A stretch of DNA of 64,000 nt, taken from Actinomadura sp. DC4. Lineage in GTDB: Bacteria > Actinomycetota > Actinomycetes > Streptosporangiales > Streptosporangiaceae. Of the stretch, positions 7,827 to 17,142 are shown piece after piece. Position 1 is the stretch's first letter, and each line of letters begins with the position of its first letter. The stretch covers positions 234,278 to 298,277 of the forward strand of contig NZ_JAUEQY010000011.1 in the NCBI RefSeq assembly GCF_030406325.1, in the 5' to 3' direction. The notes below the pieces were generated by a model. It saw only the letters and a program-made list of their open reading frames with translations, was not told the DNA's origin and did no database searches. Made by a program: the position numbers and the translations under genes.

Positions 7827-8611
7827 GCCGCGGCCTGGCCTGGACGCGGGCACTCGCCGACGGCGAGGTGGAACACGTGGTCCCGTCCGTGATCACGGCC
7901 GACGCCACCCTGGGCGACGACGTCGCCCGCCTGGTCGCCGTCGTACCGGACCCCCACAGCCCCTACCACCGGGCCCGCCGGGGCGAGGTCGGCCTCCTTG
8001 AGGGACTCGGTCTCGCGGAGGCGGTGACCGCGGTCGTCTCCGAGGACGCGATGCGGCCGATCGTCGCGGTCGTCGACGTCCCCAGCCAGGCGTACGGGCG
8101 CGTCGAGGAGCTGCTCGGCCTCCACCACGCCCTGGCCGCCGCCGTCGACGCCTACGCCTCCGCCCGTACGGCCGGGCATCCGGTGATCACGCTCATCGTC
8201 GGTACCGCGCTGTCCGGCGGTTTCCTCGCCCACGGCTGCCAGGCGAACCAGATCCTGGCGCTCGACGATCCCGGCGTGGTGGTGCACGCCATGCACAAGG
8301 CGGCCGCGGCGCGGGTGACCCGCCGGACCGTCGACGAGCTCGACGAACTGGCCCGGCGCGTTCCTCCGCTCTCGTACGACGTCGGCGACTGGGCGGAGCT
8401 CGGCCTGTGCGACGAGCTCCTGGCGGTCGAGAACGCCGGTGACCCGACCGCCGAGGACGTACGGAAGGTGAAGGGCGCGCTGACCGCCGCCGTCGAACGG
8501 GCCCGCCGCGGTCCCCGCGACCTGAGCAACCGCCTCACCTCACCCGGTGCCCGGCGGACGCGGGCCGCCTCCCGCCGGGTCCACGAGGCGCTGGCGGCCC
8601 AGTGGGAGTGA
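7823..8611 (+). CDS. mdcE: malonate decarboxylase subunit gamma (MdcE)
   Basis: A 262-residue partner of MdcD in the decarboxylase heterodimer. The N-terminus reads MSRGLAWTRALADG; the crotonase core includes VVDVPSQAYGRVEELLG, LIVGTALSGGFLAHGCQANQ and VVVHAMHKAAAARVTRRT. The C-terminus is basic (SRRVHEALAAQWE). The ATG at 7823 overlaps the mdcD stop as ATGA, so the two subunits should be made in equal amounts. Length and motifs are those of the family. The stop is overlapped by the mdcG GTG. Confidence 0.93.
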   Translation: MSRGLAWTRALADGEVEHVVPSVITADATLGDDVARLVAVVPDPHSPYHRARRGEVGLLEGLGLAEAVTAVVSEDAMRPIVAVVDVPSQAYGRVEELLGLHHALAAAVDAYASARTAGHPVITLIVGTALSGGFLAHGCQANQILALDDPGVVVHAMHKAAAARVTRRTVDELDELARRVPPLSYDVGDWAELGLCDELLAVENAGDPTAEDVRKVKGALTAAVERARRGPRDLSNRLTSPGARRTRAASRRVHEALAAQWE

Positions 8612-9198
8612 CGGCGCGCCCCCACGACCTGTTGCGGATCGACGCGAGCGCCGCGCTCGGGACCGTGCCGCCCGGCTGGGCCTCCGCGTCGCTCGCCGCC
8701 TGCCCGTGGGGTGTCGTACGGCGGGCGCCCCACACGCCCGGGCTCATCTTGATCGGCGTACGGGGCCCGGAGCGGTGGCAGCGCCACGCGACCGTCGTCC
8801 ACGCCGGCGCGGTCGGCCGTCCGGTGCCGCCCGAAGAGCTGCGGGAACTCCGGCCCGGCCGTTCACGCCTGGCCGTGACCCTGACGGCCGTCGCCGCCGA
8901 GCTGAGGGGCGTCGCCTGGGGGCCGACCGGGAGCGTCGGCTTCGAACTGGCCAGCGCGCACCCGGTCACCCATCCCGAAAGCGACCTGGACCTGCTGATA
9001 CGGACTCCGCGCCGGCTGGAACGCGCGCGAGCGGCGCGGCTGGCGGCGGCCTTCGCCGGTCTTCCCGCCCGGGTCGACTGCCAGCTGGAGACGCCTCGCG
9101 GCGGGGTCGGCCTCACCGACTGGGCCGGCGGCGGCCCGGTCCTGGCCCGTACCGACCACGGCCCGGAACTCGTGGACGATCCGTGGGCCCCCGCGTGA
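8608..9198 (+). CDS. mdcG: malonate decarboxylase holo-ACP synthase (phosphoribosyl-dephospho-CoA transferase)
   Basis: A 196-residue nucleotidyltransferase that attaches the phosphoribosyl-dephospho-CoA group made by MdcB to the MdcC serine, releasing diphosphate. MdcG signatures: RPHDLLRIDASAAL at the N-terminus, WGPTGSVGFELASAHP in the middle and HPESDLDLLIRTP, whose aspartates are the likely metal ligands, followed by VDCQLETPRGG. The GTG at 8608 overlaps the mdcE stop; the GTG two codons upstream (8602) is an alternative. It ends in another GTGA overlap with mdcH. Confidence 0.92.
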   Translation: MTARPHDLLRIDASAALGTVPPGWASASLAACPWGVVRRAPHTPGLILIGVRGPERWQRHATVVHAGAVGRPVPPEELRELRPGRSRLAVTLTAVAAELRGVAWGPTGSVGFELASAHPVTHPESDLDLLIRTPRRLERARAARLAAAFAGLPARVDCQLETPRGGVGLTDWAGGGPVLARTDHGPELVDDPWAPA

Positions 9199-10148
9199 GA
9201 GTCGCGTTCCTGTACCCCGGTCAGGGCGCCCAGCGTCCCCGGATGCTCCACGACCTGCCCGACCACCCCGCCGTCGCCGCGACGCTGGCCGAGGCCGAGC
9301 GGATCCTGCCCGGCTTGTCCCGGCAGGACGGCGCGGAGGAGCTGAGATCGACCGTCACCGCGCAGGTCGCGCTGTGCGTCGCCGGGGTCGCCGCCACCCG
9401 GGCCCTCGCCGCCGAGGGCGCGGCTCCCGACGCCGTCGCCGGGCAGTCCGCGGGAGCGTTCCCCGCCGCCGTCGCGGCCGGGGCACTGACCTTCGCCGAA
9501 GCGCTCGTGGCCGTACGCCGTCGAGGCGAGCTCATGCGCGACGCGTTCCCCTCGGGGTACGGCATGGCCGCCGTCCTCGGGCTGAGCGTCCCGCAGGTCC
9601 GGCGCGCGGTCGAGTCGATCACCACCGGCGAGGATCCGGCGTACCTGGCCGTCGTCGACGCCGACCAGCAGACCGTCGTCGCCGGCAGTGTCCGCGCCCT
9701 GGACCGCCTGACCCCGGCCGCCGCGCGTGCCGGGGCCCGCCGCGTACGGCGCCTGGACGTCGCCGTCCCCTCGCACTGCCCGCTGCTCGACGGCGTCGCC
9801 GGCGCGATGGCGGACCACCTCGCCGCGATCCCGCGACGGCGCCTCGGAGTCCCCTGCGTCGGCGGCACGGGCCGTCTCCTCCGGGACGCCGGCGCCGTCC
9901 TCGACGACCTCGCCCGGAGCGTCGCGACCACGCTGCGGTGGCGCGACTCCCTCGCCCTCCTGGCCGAGCTCGGCACGTCGGTGTTCGTCCAGACGCCGCC
10001 CGGCCATGTCCTCACCCACCTCGCCCGGGGCGCCTATCCGCACGCCCGCGTCATCACGCTGGCCGACGCCGGCGTCGCGGACACCGCGTTCCGGGTCACG
10101 GGTTTTCGGGAGCCGGGATGTCGACCGTCAGCGTCGTACCGCCGCTGA
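9195..10148 (+). CDS. mdcH: malonate decarboxylase subunit epsilon (malonyl-CoA:ACP transacylase)
   Basis: A 317-residue FabD-like acyltransferase that charges holo-MdcC with malonyl from malonyl-CoA to start the cycle. It begins MRVAFLYPGQGAQRPRML; the nucleophile elbow is AGQSAGAF (Ser85), the family's glutamine/serine pattern; VPSHCPLL supplies the active-site histidine region. The GTG at 9195 overlaps the mdcG stop. The last ~18 codons run 53 nt into the 3' end of the convergent histidine-kinase gene, so the C-terminal tail (FREPGCRPSASYRR) is encoded opposite a coding region and may be non-conserved. Last gene of the operon; no MdcLM transporter or MdcR regulator follows. Confidence 0.93.
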   Translation: MRVAFLYPGQGAQRPRMLHDLPDHPAVAATLAEAERILPGLSRQDGAEELRSTVTAQVALCVAGVAATRALAAEGAAPDAVAGQSAGAFPAAVAAGALTFAEALVAVRRRGELMRDAFPSGYGMAAVLGLSVPQVRRAVESITTGEDPAYLAVVDADQQTVVAGSVRALDRLTPAAARAGARRVRRLDVAVPSHCPLLDGVAGAMADHLAAIPRRRLGVPCVGGTGRLLRDAGAVLDDLARSVATTLRWRDSLALLAELGTSVFVQTPPGHVLTHLARGAYPHARVITLADAGVADTAFRVTGFREPGCRPSASYRR

Positions 10149-11340
10149 CCGGGCTGGCCACCTCGATCGTGCCCCCGACGGCCTCCACGCGGTCCTTCAG
10201 ACCGATCAGGCCCGAGCCGCGCCGCAGGTCGGCGCCGCCGACGCCGTCGTCGCGGACGGTGAGCCGGACGGAGTCCTTCTCCGTGGCGATGGTCAGCTCG
10301 ATGTGCGCGGCGGAGGCGTGCGCGTGTTTGAGCACGTTCGCCAGCGCCTCGGAGACGACGTAGTAGACGGTGATCTCGATCGGCTCGGGCAGGCGGCGGT
10401 CGACGCCGAGGCACAGGTCGGTCCGTACGGGGCTCTGGCGGATGAGTGCCTTGATCGCCGATCTGAGCCCCTTCTGCGTCAGGATCGTGGGGTAGATCCC
10501 ACGGGAGATCTGCTGGATCTGGGTGACGACGTCCGACTGGCACCGGGTGGCGTCCGACAGTGACCGTCGCAGCGCCTCGTTCTCGCCGGAGGCGTTCGCC
10601 TCCGCCTCGCGCAGGTAGAGCCCGAGCGCGACGAGGCGCTGCTGCGCGCCATCGTGCAGGTCGCGCTCGATGCGGCGCCGCGCCGTGTCGGCCTCGGTGA
10701 CCAGGCGGGCGCGGGAGGCGATGAGCTCCGCGCGGTACTCCGCCTGCGCGATGGTGCAGGCGACGAGCTCGACGAAGTCCTGCATCCGCTCCTCGCAGTC
10801 CGGCGGCGGCGGCCGGGAGCCGAGGAACCGCAGTGCCATCTCACCCCAGAGCCGGCCGTGCACGATGACCGGGCAGGCAACCACCTGGCTGACGCCGTGC
10901 GCTCGTAGCCAGTCGCCGAGTTCGCTCGCGACGGACGTCGACATGCGCCGCGCCGACCGGCAGGTGTCGTACACCGCCGCGGCGGCCGTGTCTCCCATCG
11001 GCCAGCGCCCGCCGAAGGGCACGTCCATCGGGGGCACGTGCGGATCGTGCCACTCGGCCAGGTGACAGACCATTCGATCGTGCTCGAACCGGCCGATGGC
11101 GACATAGTCGGCGTCGAGGAGTCCGCCGGCCTCGCGGCAGACCGTCCAGAAGGTCTCCGACGGCGAGGCGCCGCGCGCGACGAGCGTCGCCACGCGCCGG
11201 AGCGCTTCCTGCTTCGTCAGGGCGGTACGGAGCCGGGTCCTGGCGGATACGGGGTGCCTCGCCCGTACGAGGGTCGCCGCGGCGTCCAGAACCCGCCGGA
11301 GTTCGCGCCGCACGCCGAGGCGCGGGGGCCGTGTTCCCAT
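10096..11340 (-). CDS. GAF-domain sensor histidine kinase (NarL/DesK class)
   Basis: A 414-residue cytoplasmic kinase with no membrane segment. Residues ~45-205 form a GAF sensor. The HisKA_3 dimerisation/phosphoacceptor helix is ARRRIERDLHDGAQQRLVAL with His229. The HATPase_c domain has an N-box SEALANVLKHA (~330-340) and a G-box DDGVGG (364-369) with GSGLIGLKDRVEAVGG. Such kinases phosphorylate LuxR/NarL response regulators, but none is adjacent. The divergent neighbour is an ATPase-LuxR protein without a receiver domain, so the kinase looks orphan. The GAF ligand is unknown. Its 3' end overlaps mdcH by 53 nt in the convergent direction. Confidence 0.9.
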   Translation of the reverse strand: MGTRPPRLGVRRELRRVLDAAATLVRARHPVSARTRLRTALTKQEALRRVATLVARGASPSETFWTVCREAGGLLDADYVAIGRFEHDRMVCHLAEWHDPHVPPMDVPFGGRWPMGDTAAAAVYDTCRSARRMSTSVASELGDWLRAHGVSQVVACPVIVHGRLWGEMALRFLGSRPPPPDCEERMQDFVELVACTIAQAEYRAELIASRARLVTEADTARRRIERDLHDGAQQRLVALGLYLREAEANASGENEALRRSLSDATRCQSDVVTQIQQISRGIYPTILTQKGLRSAIKALIRQSPVRTDLCLGVDRRLPEPIEITVYYVVSEALANVLKHAHASAAHIELTIATEKDSVRLTVRDDGVGGADLRRGSGLIGLKDRVEAVGGTIEVASPVSGGTTLTVDIPAPENP

Positions 11341-11365
11341 CAGAGGATCAAGGTGTCAGCCGAAA

Positions 11366-13750
11366 TTGGGATTAGGGACACTGTCACATTACCTCCGGGT
11401 GACGGCCGGGCCTGGGGATGTTCCTCTTGAGGCTGATGAGCAAGCCGGTCTCCGGGTGCGTCGCCAAGTCCACGCCAAGCCGGCGAACAGTCCGGGCCAA
11501 GCCGCGTGGCCGAGCCTGGAGCGCGTGGGGTACGAGGATGCGCTGGACTTCATCTCCGGCCGGCTGATCGGCCCGGACGGCTACATGGGTACGACACCGA
11601 CGGAACTCATCGGCCGCGCCCACGACCTGGAACGGCTCGACGCCGTGCTCGCGGCCCCCGACGCCCGGCTGGTGACGGTGACCGGCCCCGCCGGGGTGGG
11701 CAAGAGCCGCCTGGTGATGGAGTTCTTCCGCCGGTACGGGTCCGTGGCCGAGGTGTTCGACTTCGAGCGGATGGCGGACGTCGCCGCGTGCCGCCGGCTG
11801 CTGCGGCAGGCCGGCGAGCAGGTCGGCGAGGGCTCCCCGGCCGTACGGGCGGCCATCGAGCGGCTCGGGGCGGACCGGGAGATCGTCGTGCTCGACCACG
11901 TCGAGGACGTCGCCGCCGAGCTCGTGCCCCTGCTCGCCGAGTTCCGGCGGTGCTGCCCGCACGTACGGATCGTCTCCGTCGGAACCACCCGGCTCGGCAT
12001 GTACGGGGAGCGGGTCCTCCGTCTCCGGCCGCTGGCGACCGGAGACGCGGCGGACGTCGCCCGTATCCCGTCGGTGGAGCTGTTCGTGCGGTGCGCGCGG
12101 TCGGTACGGCCGGAGTTCACGCTGACCGCGGAGAACTCCTCCGCGGTGCTGGCGCTGTGCCACCTCGCCGGCGGCCTGCCGCTCGCGATCGAGCTGGCCG
12201 CCTCACAGGTCGAGCTGGCCGAGCCCGCGCTGATCCTGGAACGCTTCAAGGGTGAGTTCGGCGACCTGCGCGGAGTGGGGCACCACCCCTATTCACGGCA
12301 TTCCAGCATCGGCGACCTGGTCTCGTGGGTGTTCGCCCGCCTCCGCGCCGACGAGCGCACGCTGCTGGACCAGCTCGCGATCTTCGCCGGCCCGTTCACG
12401 ATGCGTGCGGCGGCCGACGTGGTGGGCCGGTTCGACGGCGGCGTCCACCGGACCGTGGAACGCCTGATCGACAAGAGCGCGCTGGTCCCCGAGCCGGGGC
12501 CCGGCGGCGAGCCGAGCGTGAGCGTTCCGGCGGTCCTGCGGCTCGCCGCGGCCCGGTCGCTCGCCCGGCTCCCGTGCCGCCCGGCCCTCCGGCGGGCGCA
12601 CGGCGACTACTTCCGTACGGTCGCGAGCCGGTCCTCCCCGGCCGTACGGCCGGACCTGCTGGCGGCCTTCGGCTACTGGCGGGAGGCCGGCGACGGCCCG
12701 GCCATGGCCGTGATCGCGAACGCCCTGCGGGAGCGGTGCGCCGGGACCGAACAGGCCCGGCAGTGCCTGCGGCTGACCGAGGAGGTGCTGCGGACCGGCG
12801 TCGCGGACCCGTCACTGCATGCTCAGGCGCTGGAGGCGGCGGGCGAGTTGGCGGTACGGCTGGGGTCTGCGGCGGCACGCGGCCACCTCGACGACGCGCG
12901 GGACGCCTACGCGGCGGCGCACGACGAGGACGGCGTGGCGCGGTGCCTGCGGCTGCTCGGCGACGAGGCGTACGCGGCCGGGGACCTCGGCCGGGCGCGG
13001 AGGCTTCTCGAGGAGGGCCTCACGGGGGCCGGCCGGGAGGAGGGCCTTCTCGAACGGCGGCTCGCGGTGGTGCTCCGGGACTCGGGCGAACCGAGCCGGG
13101 CCGGCGAACGGGCGCGGTCGGCCCTGGCGGTGTCGCTGGGCCGGGGGGACGCCGGCGGCGCGGTGCTCGCCAGGTACGTGCTCGCGACCGTCGGCTGGCT
13201 GGAGCAGGACACGGCGGAGGCGCGGGCGCTGTTCGCCGACGCCGCCACGCGGCTGGGCGGGCTTCCGGAGGCGGCGGAGTGCCTGGAGATGCTGGCGATC
13301 AGTTTGTGGAAGTGGCGCCGGATCACCGACTGGCCGGGGCTGACGGAGGTCTTGGGGCTGGCCGACCGGCTGCGCCGGCGGCTGGGGCCGCCACGGCCGA
13401 AGCCGCTGGACGCCTTGGTCACGCCGATCCTGGCCGCCGCGAGCGAGGCGCTCACGGCGGAGGAGTACGACGGTCACTGGCGGGCCGAGCCGTCCTGGGA
13501 GGCGGCGCTGCGGCTGGTGCCGGGCGCCGACCCGCCGGCGGACACCGACGCGCCGGCCGACGTCGCGGACCTGCTGACGAAGCGGGAGCTGGAGGTGGCC
13601 CTCCTGGTGTCCGAGGGGCTGACCAACCGGGTCATCGCACGCAGGCTCGGCATCGCCGAATGGACCGTGGTGAACCACCTCCGCAGGGTGATGCGCAAGC
13701 TCGACTGCCAGTCCCGCGTCCACGTGACCCGCCGCCTTGCCACCCGCTGA
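11366..13750 (+). CDS. LuxR-family regulator with N-terminal STAND-type ATPase
   Basis: Up to 794 residues. A P-loop ATPase region begins about residue 80 (TELIGRAHDLERLD), with Walker A TGPAGVGKSR near 106-115, LPLAIELAASQVELAE near 270 (sensor/winged-helix part of STAND ATPases), then TPR-like helices from ~400 to 700. The C-terminal LuxR helix-turn-helix starts at LTKRELEVALLVSEGLTNRV and ends near the stop. Such proteins switch on target operons when a ligand reaches the ATPase/TPR part. The TTG at 11366 is the longest frame; GTG 11399 or ATG 11585 are alternatives and none has a clear Shine-Dalgarno. It diverges from the histidine kinase within 25 nt. Confidence 0.88.
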   Translation: MGLGTLSHYLRVTAGPGDVPLEADEQAGLRVRRQVHAKPANSPGQAAWPSLERVGYEDALDFISGRLIGPDGYMGTTPTELIGRAHDLERLDAVLAAPDARLVTVTGPAGVGKSRLVMEFFRRYGSVAEVFDFERMADVAACRRLLRQAGEQVGEGSPAVRAAIERLGADREIVVLDHVEDVAAELVPLLAEFRRCCPHVRIVSVGTTRLGMYGERVLRLRPLATGDAADVARIPSVELFVRCARSVRPEFTLTAENSSAVLALCHLAGGLPLAIELAASQVELAEPALILERFKGEFGDLRGVGHHPYSRHSSIGDLVSWVFARLRADERTLLDQLAIFAGPFTMRAAADVVGRFDGGVHRTVERLIDKSALVPEPGPGGEPSVSVPAVLRLAAARSLARLPCRPALRRAHGDYFRTVASRSSPAVRPDLLAAFGYWREAGDGPAMAVIANALRERCAGTEQARQCLRLTEEVLRTGVADPSLHAQALEAAGELAVRLGSAAARGHLDDARDAYAAAHDEDGVARCLRLLGDEAYAAGDLGRARRLLEEGLTGAGREEGLLERRLAVVLRDSGEPSRAGERARSALAVSLGRGDAGGAVLARYVLATVGWLEQDTAEARALFADAATRLGGLPEAAECLEMLAISLWKWRRITDWPGLTEVLGLADRLRRRLGPPRPKPLDALVTPILAAASEALTAEEYDGHWRAEPSWEAALRLVPGADPPADTDAPADVADLLTKRELEVALLVSEGLTNRVIARRLGIAEWTVVNHLRRVMRKLDCQSRVHVTRRLATR

Positions 13751-13836
13751 CCGGGACCTGCCTGCGTTCGCGGCGGGGGCTGTTGCGGGGTGCCGGCCCA
13801 CGGTGGCGAGCGTCGGCTGTCGTTCGGCGCTGCGGG

Positions 13837-14994
13837 TCAGGCCACGGTGACCTGTGGTTTTCCGGTGGCGGTCCCGGCGTCGGTCTGCTCGGCGAGGCGC
13901 ATGGCCTCGTCGATGAGGGTTTCGACGATCTTGGACTCGGGGACGGTGGCGACGATCTCGCCCTTGACGAAGATCTGTCCCTTGCCGTTGCCCGAGGCGA
14001 CGCCCAGGTCGGCCTCGCGAGCCTCGCCCGGCCCGTTGACGACGCAGCCCATGACCGCGACCCGCAGCGGCACCTCCAGGCCGTCCAGGCCCGCGGTGAC
14101 CTCGTTCGCCAGCTTGTACACGTCCACCTGGGCCCGGCCGCACGACGGACACGAAACGATCTCCAGGCCCCGCTCCCGCAGTCCCAGGGCCTCCAGGATC
14201 GCGATCCCGACCTTGACCTCCTCGGCCGGTGGCGCCGACAGTGACACCCGGATCGTGTCCCCGATCCCCTCCGACAGCAGCGCGCCGAACGCGACCGCCG
14301 ACTTCACGGTCCCCTGGAACTCCGGGCCCGCCTCGGTCACCCCCAGGTGCAGCGGATAGTCGCACGCCGCCGCCAGCTTCCGGTACGCGGCGATCATCAC
14401 GACCGGGTCGTGGTGCTTGACCGAGATCTTCAGATCCTGGAAGCCGTGCTCCTCGAACAGCGAGCACTCCCACAGCGCCGACTCCACCAGCGCGTCCGGC
14501 GTCGCGCTGCCGTACTTGGCCAGCAACCGCTTGTCCAGGGACCCGGCGTTCACTCCGATCCGGATCGGCACCCCCGCCCCGGACGCGGCCTTCGCGATCT
14601 CGGCGACCTTGTCGTCGAACGCCTTGATGTTGCCCGGGTTCACCCGCACCGCCGCGCACCCCGCGTCGATCGCGGCGAACACGTACCGCGGCTGGAAGTG
14701 GATGTCCGCGATCACCGGGATCTGCGACTTACGGGCGATCTCGGGCAGCGCCTCCGCGTCATCGGCGGACGGCACCGCCACCCGTACGATCTGACATCCC
14801 GACGCCGTCAGCTGCGCGATCTGCTGCAACGTCGCGTTCACGTCCGCCGTCACCGTGGTCGTCATCGACTGGACGCTCACGGGCGCTCCACCGCCCGTCA
14901 GCACGGCCTTGTCACCCTGGCCCAGCCTCAGCTGCCGGCTCACCCGCCGCTTGGCGAGCGTCCGCGGAACCTTGGGCATGCCCAGATCCACCAT
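13837..14994 (-). CDS. ispG: 4-hydroxy-3-methylbut-2-enyl diphosphate synthase (IspG/GcpE)
   Basis: A 385-residue [4Fe-4S] enzyme of the MEP isoprenoid pathway that converts ME-cPP to HMBPP. Visible motifs: [19 protein letters not shown] near the N-terminus, [30 protein letters not shown], and the cluster ligands in SCPSCGR and [11 protein letters not shown]. Length is typical of actinobacterial IspG. It is the last gene of a leftward unit, 46 nt downstream of the IspH-prenyl synthase fusion gene. Actinomycetes normally carry a housekeeping ispG elsewhere, so this may be a dedicated second copy; that cannot be shown from the window. Confidence 0.95.
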   Translation of the reverse strand: MVDLGMPKVPRTLAKRRVSRQLRLGQGDKAVLTGGGAPVSVQSMTTTVTADVNATLQQIAQLTASGCQIVRVAVPSADDAEALPEIARKSQIPVIADIHFQPRYVFAAIDAGCAAVRVNPGNIKAFDDKVAEIAKAASGAGVPIRIGVNAGSLDKRLLAKYGSATPDALVESALWECSLFEEHGFQDLKISVKHHDPVVMIAAYRKLAAACDYPLHLGVTEAGPEFQGTVKSAVAFGALLSEGIGDTIRVSLSAPPAEEVKVGIAILEALGLRERGLEIVSCPSCGRAQVDVYKLANEVTAGLDGLEVPLRVAVMGCVVNGPGEAREADLGVASGNGKGQIFVKGEIVATVPESKIVETLIDEAMRLAEQTDAGTATGKPQVTVA

Positions 14995-15040
14995 CTGTGA
15001 TCATCCTCTCCGGTCGGTGCCAAACGATCAGGGCGCCCCG

Positions 15041-17029
15041 TCAGCGGTCGCGATAGGCCACCTGGGCCGCCATCTCGCCCAGGCGCTCCCGCCAGCCGTC
15101 CGCCAGCGGCGCCGTGGCGAGCGCCGTACGCGCGTCCGCGACGAGCCGGTCGATCCGCTGCTCGATCTCCTCCCGTACGCCGGAGGCGAGCAGCGCGGCG
15201 TGCAGCCGGGCCGGGTCCCAGTTCCGGCCGTCCTCCACCAGGCGGGCCACCCGGGCGTCTTCGGCGGCCGCCAGGGCGAGCAGCAGGGTCATCTTGTGCT
15301 CGCTGACGTCCAGGCCGGCCGGCTTGCCGGTCGCCGCGGAGTCGCCGAAGGCGTCGAGCAGGTCGTCGCGCAGCTGGAACGCCTCGCCCGCCGCGATTCC
15401 GTACGCCTCGAACGCCGCCTGCAGGTCCGGGCGCCCGGCGATCGCCGCGCCGAGGGCGAGGGGCCGGTGGATGGTGTAGCGGCCGGACTTGGAGACGGCG
15501 ACCCAGCGGCTGAGGTCCGGGTCCGGCACCAGCTCGGCGGCGAGGGCGATGTCGAGGTGCTGGCCGATGAGCATCTCGGTGCCCAGCTCCGTCCAGATCT
15601 CCATCGCGGCGCCGGTCAGCCCGCCGGCGAGGCGATTGGCGTAGCCGAAGGCCAGGTCGCCGACCAGGATGGCGACGCCCTCGCCGTACCGTCGCGGCTC
15701 ACCGGCCCAGCCCCGCGCCGCGTGGATGCCGGCGTGCCTGGCGTGTACGGTCGGCGCTCCGCGCCGGGTGGGGGAGTTGTCCAGGATGTCGTCGTGGATG
15801 AGGGCGAAGGCGTGCAGCAGTTCGAGGCCGGCGGCCGCGGCGACGACCGCGTCCTGGTCAGCCGTGCCACCCGCGGCGAGGTAACCGCTGACGCAGAACG
15901 CCGGGCGCAGCCGCTTGCCCCCGGCCGCGACGAGCTCCTCGATCGCCTCGATGGGTACGGCCGCGCGGGCGTCGACGGCGGCCCAGCGTGCGCGCTCGGT
16001 GCCGAGCAGGTCCTCGATGCGGGCGCCGGCCTGGTCGAGTAACGCGGTCCGGGCGTCGCCGCGTGGCGGCAGGCCTAGTCCTGACGGCGGCGAGAACACG
16101 ACGGTCTCGCTGGCGGCGACCTCGGTGTCGAGGCCGGTGTACCCGAGCGTCCCGAGCCGCTCGACGACCTGCTCGACCAGCTCCTCGGGCGCGCTCGCGC
16201 CGGCGCTCACCCCCACGGTGCGGACGCCGGTCAGCCAGCCGGGGTCCAGGTGGGCCGCGTCGGGCAGCAGCCGGGCCTGGGCCCCGCTGTCCCGCGCGAC
16301 CTCCACCATCCGGATCGTGTTGCTGGAGTTGGCCGACCCGATGACCAGTACGAGCTCGCTGCGCCCGGCGACCGCCTTGACCGCGTTCTGGCGGTTTTGG
16401 CTGGCGTAGCAGATGTCCTCGCTGCCGGGGCCGCTCAGCCCGGGGAACCGCTCGCGGAGAACGGACACGATCTCGGCCGTCTCGTCCACCGACAGCGTGG
16501 TCTGCGTGAGGTAGGCGGCGGGCGCGTCCGGCGGGAGCTCGAGCCGCCCGGCCTCCTCGACGTTCTGCACGATGACCGTACGGTCCGGCGCCTCCCCGTA
16601 CGTGCCCTCGATCTCCTCGTGGTCGGCATGGCCGATGAGGATCACGGTCCGCCCGTCGCGGGCGAACCGGCGGGCCTCCTGGTGCACCTTGGCGACGAGC
16701 GGGCAGGTTGCGTCGATGACCGCGAGGTGGCGCTCGGCGGCGTTGCGGCGCACCTGCGGCGACACTCCGTGCGCGGAGAAGATGCAGACGGCCCCGTCGG
16801 GTACCTCCGTCTCGGAGTCGACGAAAACGACGCCCCGCTCCTCGAACCCTCGCACCACGTGCTCGTTGTGCACGATCTCCTTGCGCACGTAGACCGGCGC
16901 GCCGTGGATCTCCAGTGCGCGTTCCACTATCTCGATGGCCCGGCGCACACCGGCACAGAAGCCGTGCGGTTCTGCCAGAACTATTCTCTTGCCACCCGAT
17001 TGCTGGCTATTTTTCAGCGCGGTCGCCAT
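15041..17029 (-). CDS. IspH (HMBPP reductase) fused to a polyprenyl diphosphate synthase
   Basis: A 662-residue two-domain enzyme. Residues 1 to ~320 are IspH: PHGFCAGVRR (Cys25), IDATCPLVAKVH (Cys109) and DICYASQNRQN (Cys207) are the three [4Fe-4S] ligands, with FSAHGVSP and the C-terminal SAGASAPEELV. Residues ~325-662 are a trans-isoprenyl diphosphate synthase: GGKRLRP (370-376), first aspartate-rich motif HDDILD (412-417), second DDLLDAFGD (555-563). One chain would make IPP/DMAPP and condense them to a C15-C20 diphosphate. The ATG at 17029 is preferred; the frame stays open to a TTG at 17146 that overlaps the SARP stop as TTGA, giving an N-terminal extension with no homology recognised. 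No frameshift separates the domains. Confidence 0.9.
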   Translation of the reverse strand: MATALKNSQQSGGKRIVLAEPHGFCAGVRRAIEIVERALEIHGAPVYVRKEIVHNEHVVRGFEERGVVFVDSETEVPDGAVCIFSAHGVSPQVRRNAAERHLAVIDATCPLVAKVHQEARRFARDGRTVILIGHADHEEIEGTYGEAPDRTVIVQNVEEAGRLELPPDAPAAYLTQTTLSVDETAEIVSVLRERFPGLSGPGSEDICYASQNRQNAVKAVAGRSELVLVIGSANSSNTIRMVEVARDSGAQARLLPDAAHLDPGWLTGVRTVGVSAGASAPEELVEQVVERLGTLGYTGLDTEVAASETVVFSPPSGLGLPPRGDARTALLDQAGARIEDLLGTERARWAAVDARAAVPIEAIEELVAAGGKRLRPAFCVSGYLAAGGTADQDAVVAAAAGLELLHAFALIHDDILDNSPTRRGAPTVHARHAGIHAARGWAGEPRRYGEGVAILVGDLAFGYANRLAGGLTGAAMEIWTELGTEMLIGQHLDIALAAELVPDPDLSRWVAVSKSGRYTIHRPLALGAAIAGRPDLQAAFEAYGIAAGEAFQLRDDLLDAFGDSAATGKPAGLDVSEHKMTLLLALAAAEDARVARLVEDGRNWDPARLHAALLASGVREEIEQRIDRLVADARTALATAPLADGWRERLGEMAAQVAYRDR

Positions 17030-17074
17030 ATCGGGAATGGTGGCTAATCGAAGAGACAAGGTCAAGAGAGGGTA

Positions 17075-17091
17075 ATGGGCAAGATATTGTC
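17075..17091 (-). promoter_or_regulatory. candidate operator upstream of the IspH-prenyl synthase gene
   Basis: In the AT-richer stretch before the fusion gene, the plus strand reads ATGGGCAAGATATTGTC. Fifteen of these 17 bases are identical to 18320-18336 in front of dxs. The element is loosely palindromic (GGGCAA against TTGTC). Its presence in front of two genes of the same pathway, on either side of the SARP gene, suggests a shared binding site, possibly for that regulator. Inference from sequence similarity only. Confidence 0.4.
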
Positions 17092-17142
17092 TACTCATCG
17101 CATGCCCGATTCCTGCTTTTTCGAGTACTTCGCGCCGGTAAA

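Noticed and set aside
12325..14244. Overlapping long frames on both strands across the LuxR-ATPase and ispG genes
   Set aside because: They lie in shadow frames of two genes with intact motifs and are Arg/Gly-rich without domains.
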